A DNA stretch of 64,000 nt from assembly GCF_900187375.1 (NCBI RefSeq), contig NZ_FYEW01000001.1, positions 2,108,001 to 2,172,000 of the forward strand, in the 5' to 3' direction. This DNA comes from Hymenobacter gelipurpurascens. GTDB lineage: Bacteria; Bacteroidota; Bacteroidia; Cytophagales; Hymenobacteraceae. The notes beneath the pieces are model-generated. The model did no database searches. It had not been told where the DNA came from and saw nothing but the letters and a program-made list of their open reading frames with translations. Numbering within the stretch: position 1 is the first letter of the stretch; each line of letters opens with the position of its first letter. The translations under genes and the position numbers were made by a program. Below, piece after piece: positions 60,421-64,000 of the stretch.

Positions 60421-61059
60421 ATGCCCCTCCCCGACTCTGGTTTCGATTATGTAGCCGCTTTCTATGACCCATTGTCGCGGGTGGTGTATGGAAGGGCACT
60501 GCAGCAGGCGCAGCAGGCTGCCTTAGAGGCTTTGCCGCTTGGTGCGCCCTCCCTACTTATTATAGGAGGCGGTACGGGCTGGGTGTTGGGTGAAGTACTA
60601 CGGCTGCGCCCGGAGGCACGGGTTTTATACCTGGAGGCATCTCCGCAGATGCTACAGCGCAGCCAGGAGTTTGTGCGGCAGCACTGGCCTACGAAGCTAA
60701 CGCAGGTAGAATTCCGGTTGGGCACGGAAGCTGCACTCCGCCCCAATGAGCAGTTTGATGCCCTGATAACTTTTTTCCTTCTCGATTTATTTGAGCCGAT
60801 ACGCCTGCGCCAACTCCTAGGCCACCTCTACGCCGCGCGTAGGCCAGGCGCGCCGTGGCTTGTGGCTGATTTCAGCGTGCCCCGCACCTGGTGGCAGCGC
60901 GGTTTGCTTACGGCTATGTATGCCTTCTTCGGCCTAACCACCGGCATTAGTGCCGGGCGCCGGCCACCCATTGAGGCCGAGCTTTCGCGGCTTGGTATGC
61001 GCCCTAGGCCAGTCGGGGCGTTTTTCGGGGGGATGGTGGAGGCAGTGGTGTGGGAGTAG
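60421..61059 (+). CDS. Class I SAM-dependent methyltransferase
   Basis: From ATG 60421 the product has 212 residues. The SAM-binding motif I is SLLIIGGGTGWVLGEVL, motif II is RVLYLEASPQMLQRSQEFV with the acidic Glu, and motif IV is FDALITFFLLDLFEP. The start FDYVAAFYDPLSRVVYG resembles the UbiE/COQ5 group, and the AYRRPGAPWLVADFSVP-like segment fits small-molecule methyltransferases. It has a hydrophobic stretch near LLTAMYAFFGLTTGI. Substrate unknown; a quinone-like lipid is possible but not shown. Confidence 0.88.
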   Translation: MPLPDSGFDYVAAFYDPLSRVVYGRALQQAQQAALEALPLGAPSLLIIGGGTGWVLGEVLRLRPEARVLYLEASPQMLQRSQEFVRQHWPTKLTQVEFRLGTEAALRPNEQFDALITFFLLDLFEPIRLRQLLGHLYAARRPGAPWLVADFSVPRTWWQRGLLTAMYAFFGLTTGISAGRRPPIEAELSRLGMRPRPVGAFFGGMVEAVVWE

Positions 61060-61157
61060 AGCCACAGAGCGGAATTATTTCAGACTGCTTGCAGCCTCCA
61101 AACAGCTTCGGCTACCTTTAGCACTACTTATTCTCCTACTTCCTCCTCCCCTACTCT

Positions 61158-62999
61158 ATGATGCGGAAAACCGCTGCTCTGCTTCTGCTAGGCCTCCCGC
61201 TGGCCTTTGGCCGTCCGGCTGCTGCTCAGGCGCCCATCCAATACGCCGTAGCCTTCCCCAACGCTGTGCACCACGAAGCCCGCGTGACGGTAACCTTCAC
61301 GGAAGTGCCCACCGGGCCGCTGCAAGTGCGCATGGCCCGCTCCTCTCCTGGTCGCTACGCTCTGCACGAGTTTGCCAAGAACGTGTATGATGTGCAGGCC
61401 ACGGACTCAAAAGGCAAGGTGCTTTCTGTGGTGAAGCCCGACCCATATGGCTGGGACGTGACCGGCCACGATGGCACCGTGCGCTTCACGTACACCCTGT
61501 TTGGCGACCGGACCGACGGCACGTATGCCGGTATCGACTCGCGCCACGCCCACCTGAACATGCCGGCCACCTTAGCCTTTGCCCGGGGCCTGGAGCAGCG
61601 GCCCGCGGAGGTGAAGTTTGATATGCCGGCCGGCTGGACTGTGGCTTCGCAGCTGCGGCCCGATGCGGCCAAAGGCACCTACTACGCGCCCAACATGCAG
61701 TACCTCATGGACTCACCGACTTCCTTGGGGCCGCAAAAAGTGCGCAGCTGGCAGGAAAAGGGCAAGACCATTGAGCTGCAAGTGCTGCACGATGGCACCG
61801 ATGCCGAGCTGGACGCCTATGCCAATAACACCAAGAAAGTAGTGAAGGAAGCCGCCGCCATTTTCGGTGGCCTGCCCGACTACGACTTCGGCCGCTACAC
61901 CTTCGTGGCCAACTACCTGCCCCAGACCAGCGGCGACGGCATGGAGCACCGCAACTCTACCAGCCTCACCAGCAACCGCCCGTTGCGCGGCCCTGGAGCC
62001 ATCGATAACCTGGGCACGGTGTCGCACGAGTTTTTCCATAGCTGGAACGTGGAGCGCATTCGGCCCAAAGACCTGGAGCCGTTCAACTTTGAGCAGGCCA
62101 ACATGAGCAGTGGCCTATGGTTCGCGGAAGGCTTCACGCAATACTACGGCGAGCTGCTACTGCGTCGCGCCGGCGTGTACTCCGACGATGAGTATTGCCA
62201 GGAAGCCCTGAGTGGCCTAGTGGGCGCTATGCTGACCTCGCCTGGTGCCAAGCGCTACTCTCCGGTGTACATGAGCCAGCAGGCCCCGTTTGTGGATGCT
62301 GCCGCGGCCATCGACCCCAACAACCGCTCAAATACCTACCTGAGCTACTACTACATTGGGGGTGCCAATGCGCTGGCGCTGGATCTGGAGCTGCGACAGC
62401 GCTTCAAAACCGACCTCGATACGTACATGCGCACCCTCTGGAAACAGCACGGCGAGCCGCAGCGCAACTACGCGCCCGCAAACCCCTACACGCTGGCCGA
62501 CTTGCAGCGTGTGCTAGGCCAGGTAACCAAGGATACAGCCTTTGCCGGGCAGTTTTTCCGCCAGCACATCTTCGGGCATGAGCTGCCCAACTACGAGGCG
62601 CTCCTGGCTCCGGCGGGCATGCTGGTGCGCCCCGCCAAAGCGGGCCAGGCCAGCCTGGCCGCCCGTCTCCAGTTCAATCCTGACAGCACCGCTACACTGG
62701 GTGGCACGCTGATGGGCAGCCCGCTTTACGCGGCAGGCCTAGATCGGGAGGATGTGGTACTGAAGCTCGACGGCAAAAAGCCCATCAATGCGAAAGAGCT
62801 GCAGACCCGCCTGGCCGCCCACAAACCCGGCGACGTGGTGCAAGTGGAGGTAAAAGCCCGCGACGGAGTGCGCACGGTGCCCGTGACCCTCATGGAAGAT
62901 CCCACGCTGGAAGTAGTGACCTACGAGCAAGCCGGGAAGCCTGTGAGCAAAGCTCAGAAGAAGTTTCGGGCCGCTTGGCTGAGCAGCAAGGCCAAGTAA
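61158..62999 (+). CDS. M61-family metallopeptidase with PDZ domain
   Basis: A 613-residue secreted peptidase with signal peptide (ALLLLGLPLAFGRPAAAQ). An N-terminal beta domain (PIQYAVAFPNAVHHEARVTV) is followed by the thermolysin-like catalytic domain, with zinc motif SHEFFHSWNVERIRP and the third ligand in LWFAEGFTQYYGELL. The C-terminal PDZ lies at about residues 505-595 (GGTLMGSPLYAAGLDREDVV; DVVQVEVKARDGVR). Relatives are glycyl aminopeptidases. It would cut small Gly- or Ala-starting peptides in the periplasm. Length is normal. Monocistronic. Confidence 0.95.
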   Translation: MMRKTAALLLLGLPLAFGRPAAAQAPIQYAVAFPNAVHHEARVTVTFTEVPTGPLQVRMARSSPGRYALHEFAKNVYDVQATDSKGKVLSVVKPDPYGWDVTGHDGTVRFTYTLFGDRTDGTYAGIDSRHAHLNMPATLAFARGLEQRPAEVKFDMPAGWTVASQLRPDAAKGTYYAPNMQYLMDSPTSLGPQKVRSWQEKGKTIELQVLHDGTDAELDAYANNTKKVVKEAAAIFGGLPDYDFGRYTFVANYLPQTSGDGMEHRNSTSLTSNRPLRGPGAIDNLGTVSHEFFHSWNVERIRPKDLEPFNFEQANMSSGLWFAEGFTQYYGELLLRRAGVYSDDEYCQEALSGLVGAMLTSPGAKRYSPVYMSQQAPFVDAAAAIDPNNRSNTYLSYYYIGGANALALDLELRQRFKTDLDTYMRTLWKQHGEPQRNYAPANPYTLADLQRVLGQVTKDTAFAGQFFRQHIFGHELPNYEALLAPAGMLVRPAKAGQASLAARLQFNPDSTATLGGTLMGSPLYAAGLDREDVVLKLDGKKPINAKELQTRLAAHKPGDVVQVEVKARDGVRTVPVTLMEDPTLEVVTYEQAGKPVSKAQKKFRAAWLSSKAK

Positions 63000-63026
63000 C
63001 CACCCGACATAAGTCACATCATTCCC

Positions 63027-63058
63027 AAATGGGGCCACAGTATGCTGTGGCCCCATTT
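63027..63058. terminator. Bidirectional terminator
   Basis: Perfect 14-bp arms AAATGGGGCCACAG and CTGTGGCCCCATTT, 4-base loop, between the M61 gene and the converging TonB-like gene. Confidence 0.82.
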
Positions 63059-63086
63059 GTATTTAAGAATAAGCAAGACAGCATTT

Positions 63087-63542
63087 TTAATACACTCCAC
63101 GAAACACAATGGGCAAAGTGTACATCACGGGCACAGGTTGTCCGGCGTTCTTGCCAGGATTCCACCAGGGCATGATGCGCACTAGCCGGAGAGCTTCCTG
63201 GTCGAGGCCCGCGCCGATACCCTTCACAATGGCAGCATCTCGAATATGTCCTTCCTCCGTTATTAGGAAGCTCACATATACTTTGCCGGCTATACGCCGG
63301 TGCAAGGCCTCCTGTGGATATTGTAGTTTGGCGCGTATGAATGCCCGCAGGGCTTCCTCACCGCCTGGAAATGAAGGCATTACTTCTGCGGTATAAAATA
63401 CGGTAGGCGATGCAGAAACTGCTACCGCCGCACCCGTTGCGCCTGCATCGGTAATTGCAGAAGTGTGTACTGACTGTGCCCATGAAGAAGGTGAGGCAAT
63501 CAGCAGAAATGTAAGAGAACTCCACTGTAACTGTTTGAGCAT
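63087..63542 (-). CDS. TonB C-terminal-domain secreted protein
   Basis: From the ATG at 63542 the product has 151 residues with a signal peptide (WSSLTFLLIASPSSWAQ). The mature part is a single TonB C-terminal domain: VMPSFPGGEEALRAFIRAKL, YPQEALHRRIAGKVYVSFLI, RDAAIVKGIGAGLDQEALRL and IMPWWNPGKNAGQPVPVMYT. True TonB has a membrane anchor and a Pro-rich spacer, both missing here, so it is probably a periplasmic TonB-like protein of unknown partner, common in Bacteroidetes. Confidence 0.88.
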   Translation of the reverse strand: MLKQLQWSSLTFLLIASPSSWAQSVHTSAITDAGATGAAVAVSASPTVFYTAEVMPSFPGGEEALRAFIRAKLQYPQEALHRRIAGKVYVSFLITEEGHIRDAAIVKGIGAGLDQEALRLVRIMPWWNPGKNAGQPVPVMYTLPIVFRGVY

Positions 63543-63745
63543 AAAACGTGCATATAAGTTGAATACATGGGCAAAACTAGTTTTCAACTGTCCCCTGCCA
63601 GTGATGCTTCGGTTACCATTGCATTGCCAATTTGTGTTGTAGCTAAAGCGCTTGCTCCCTTGGTTTTTTCAGTGAGGGCACGCAGCCTCCTGCTCAGATG
63701 TTGTGTATCTTGTCAGAGGATTACTCGCTTTTCCGGCTTCTATTT

Positions 63746-64000
63746 ATGATTCGTATTTCCCTCATATTCCTTGGCCTGCTTGCAGCGGCAGGTGGCGCAT
63801 CGGCGCAAACTACGCAGTATGTGGCCCTGGGCACGCCTGCACTAGGCCTAGGCCAGTTAAGTCAGCGCACCTCGTTCAGCCTAAACGCAGGCGCTATGTT
63901 TGCCGGGCGCTACGGTTCGGCCAGCTACATCAGCCCTACTATGGCCTACCAGGTCACGAAGCGCTTTTCGGTGTTTGGCGGCGCTACCTTCCTGCGCACT
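63746..64000 (+). CDS. Secreted, probably outer-membrane protein (3' truncated by window edge)
   Basis: The frame opens at ATG 63746 and runs off the end, giving 85 residues. A signal peptide (ISLIFLGLLAAAGGASAQ) is followed by alternating Ala, Ser, Tyr and Gly residues (SFSLNAGAMFAGRYGSASYI; MAYQVTKRFSVFGGATFL) that suggest the first strands of a small beta-barrel. Family cannot be decided from this fragment. The codons for ALGLGQL are a run of the CTAGGCC motif (63842-63854). It is divergent from the TonB-like gene. Confidence 0.75.
   Translation, partial: MIRISLIFLGLLAAAGGASAQTTQYVALGTPALGLGQLSQRTSFSLNAGAMFAGRYGSASYISPTMAYQVTKRFSVFGGATFLRT

Noticed and set aside
1..64000. CRISPR array, prophage or insertion sequence
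   Set aside because: No regularly spaced direct repeats, no transposase or integrase motif and no phage structural genes were seen anywhere in the window.

Overview
The window reads as ordinary chromosomal DNA of a Bacteroidetes bacterium, most likely a Hymenobacter-type member of the Cytophagales. The signs are a SusC-like TonB-dependent receptor with a DUF4249 lipoprotein partner, a type IX secretion (T9SS) C-terminal sorting domain, promoters with the Bacteroidetes -7 element TAnnTTTG, few Shine-Dalgarno sequences, fairly high GC and many small signal-peptide or lipoprotein genes. I see no prophage, transposase, integrase, CRISPR array or rRNA operon. About 59 protein genes and one tRNA fill the window. 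Both edges cut genes: SbcC at the left and a secreted protein at the right.

Layout. 1-5 kb: SbcC C-terminus, a DUF6687-like protein, a TPR protein, an HNH nuclease, a small secreted protein and thioredoxin. 5-9 kb: TonB receptor, DUF4249 lipoprotein and another lipoprotein. 9-19 kb: purine nucleoside phosphorylase, SppA, RarA, an EamA transporter, DPP IV peptidase and an EthA-like monooxygenase. 19-25 kb: two small membrane proteins, lipoamide dehydrogenase, TPR lipoprotein, geranylgeranyl-reductase-like flavoprotein, FabG and a YiiX-like hydrolase. 25-27 kb: a nitric-oxide defence unit of an Rrf2/NsrR-type regulator and flavohaemoglobin. 27-38 kb: membrane VWA-like protein, pseudouridine synthase overlapping an alpha/beta hydrolase, DnaK, FAD monooxygenase, membrane endo/exonuclease-phosphatase, PurE and MarC. 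38-48 kb: HemE, heptose-7-phosphate kinase, aminotransferase, a glycosyltransferase fused to a degenerate sugar-transferase module, RecR and ClpS. 48-64 kb: YceI with a MarR regulator, dipeptide epimerase, dicarboxylate symporter, a T9SS cargo protein, a GAF protein, two PAP2 phosphatases flanking tRNA-Leu, a methyltransferase, an M61 peptidase and a TonB-like protein.

Most genes are single transcription units separated by strong intrinsic terminators, several of them long perfect hairpins shared by convergent genes. Likely co-transcribed groups are TonB receptor-DUF4249, marR-yceI, rluE-hydrolase and the two small membrane genes.

The most unusual signals are not protein genes. (1) The heptamer CTAGGCC/GGCCTAG is roughly tenfold over-represented and the decamer GGCCTAGGCC occurs at least ten times. 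It appears in genes, at TAG stop codons and in terminator stems. (2) Two distant copies of a nested palindromic intergenic element share a hairpin with a compensatory base change. (3) A second inverted-repeat family has one full copy and one lone half. (4) Two near-identical 18-bp palindromes precede the Rrf2 regulator gene and hmp. (5) A terminator-like hairpin lies inside the first codons of the hydrolase that overlaps the pseudouridine synthase gene. I found no clearly new multi-gene system.
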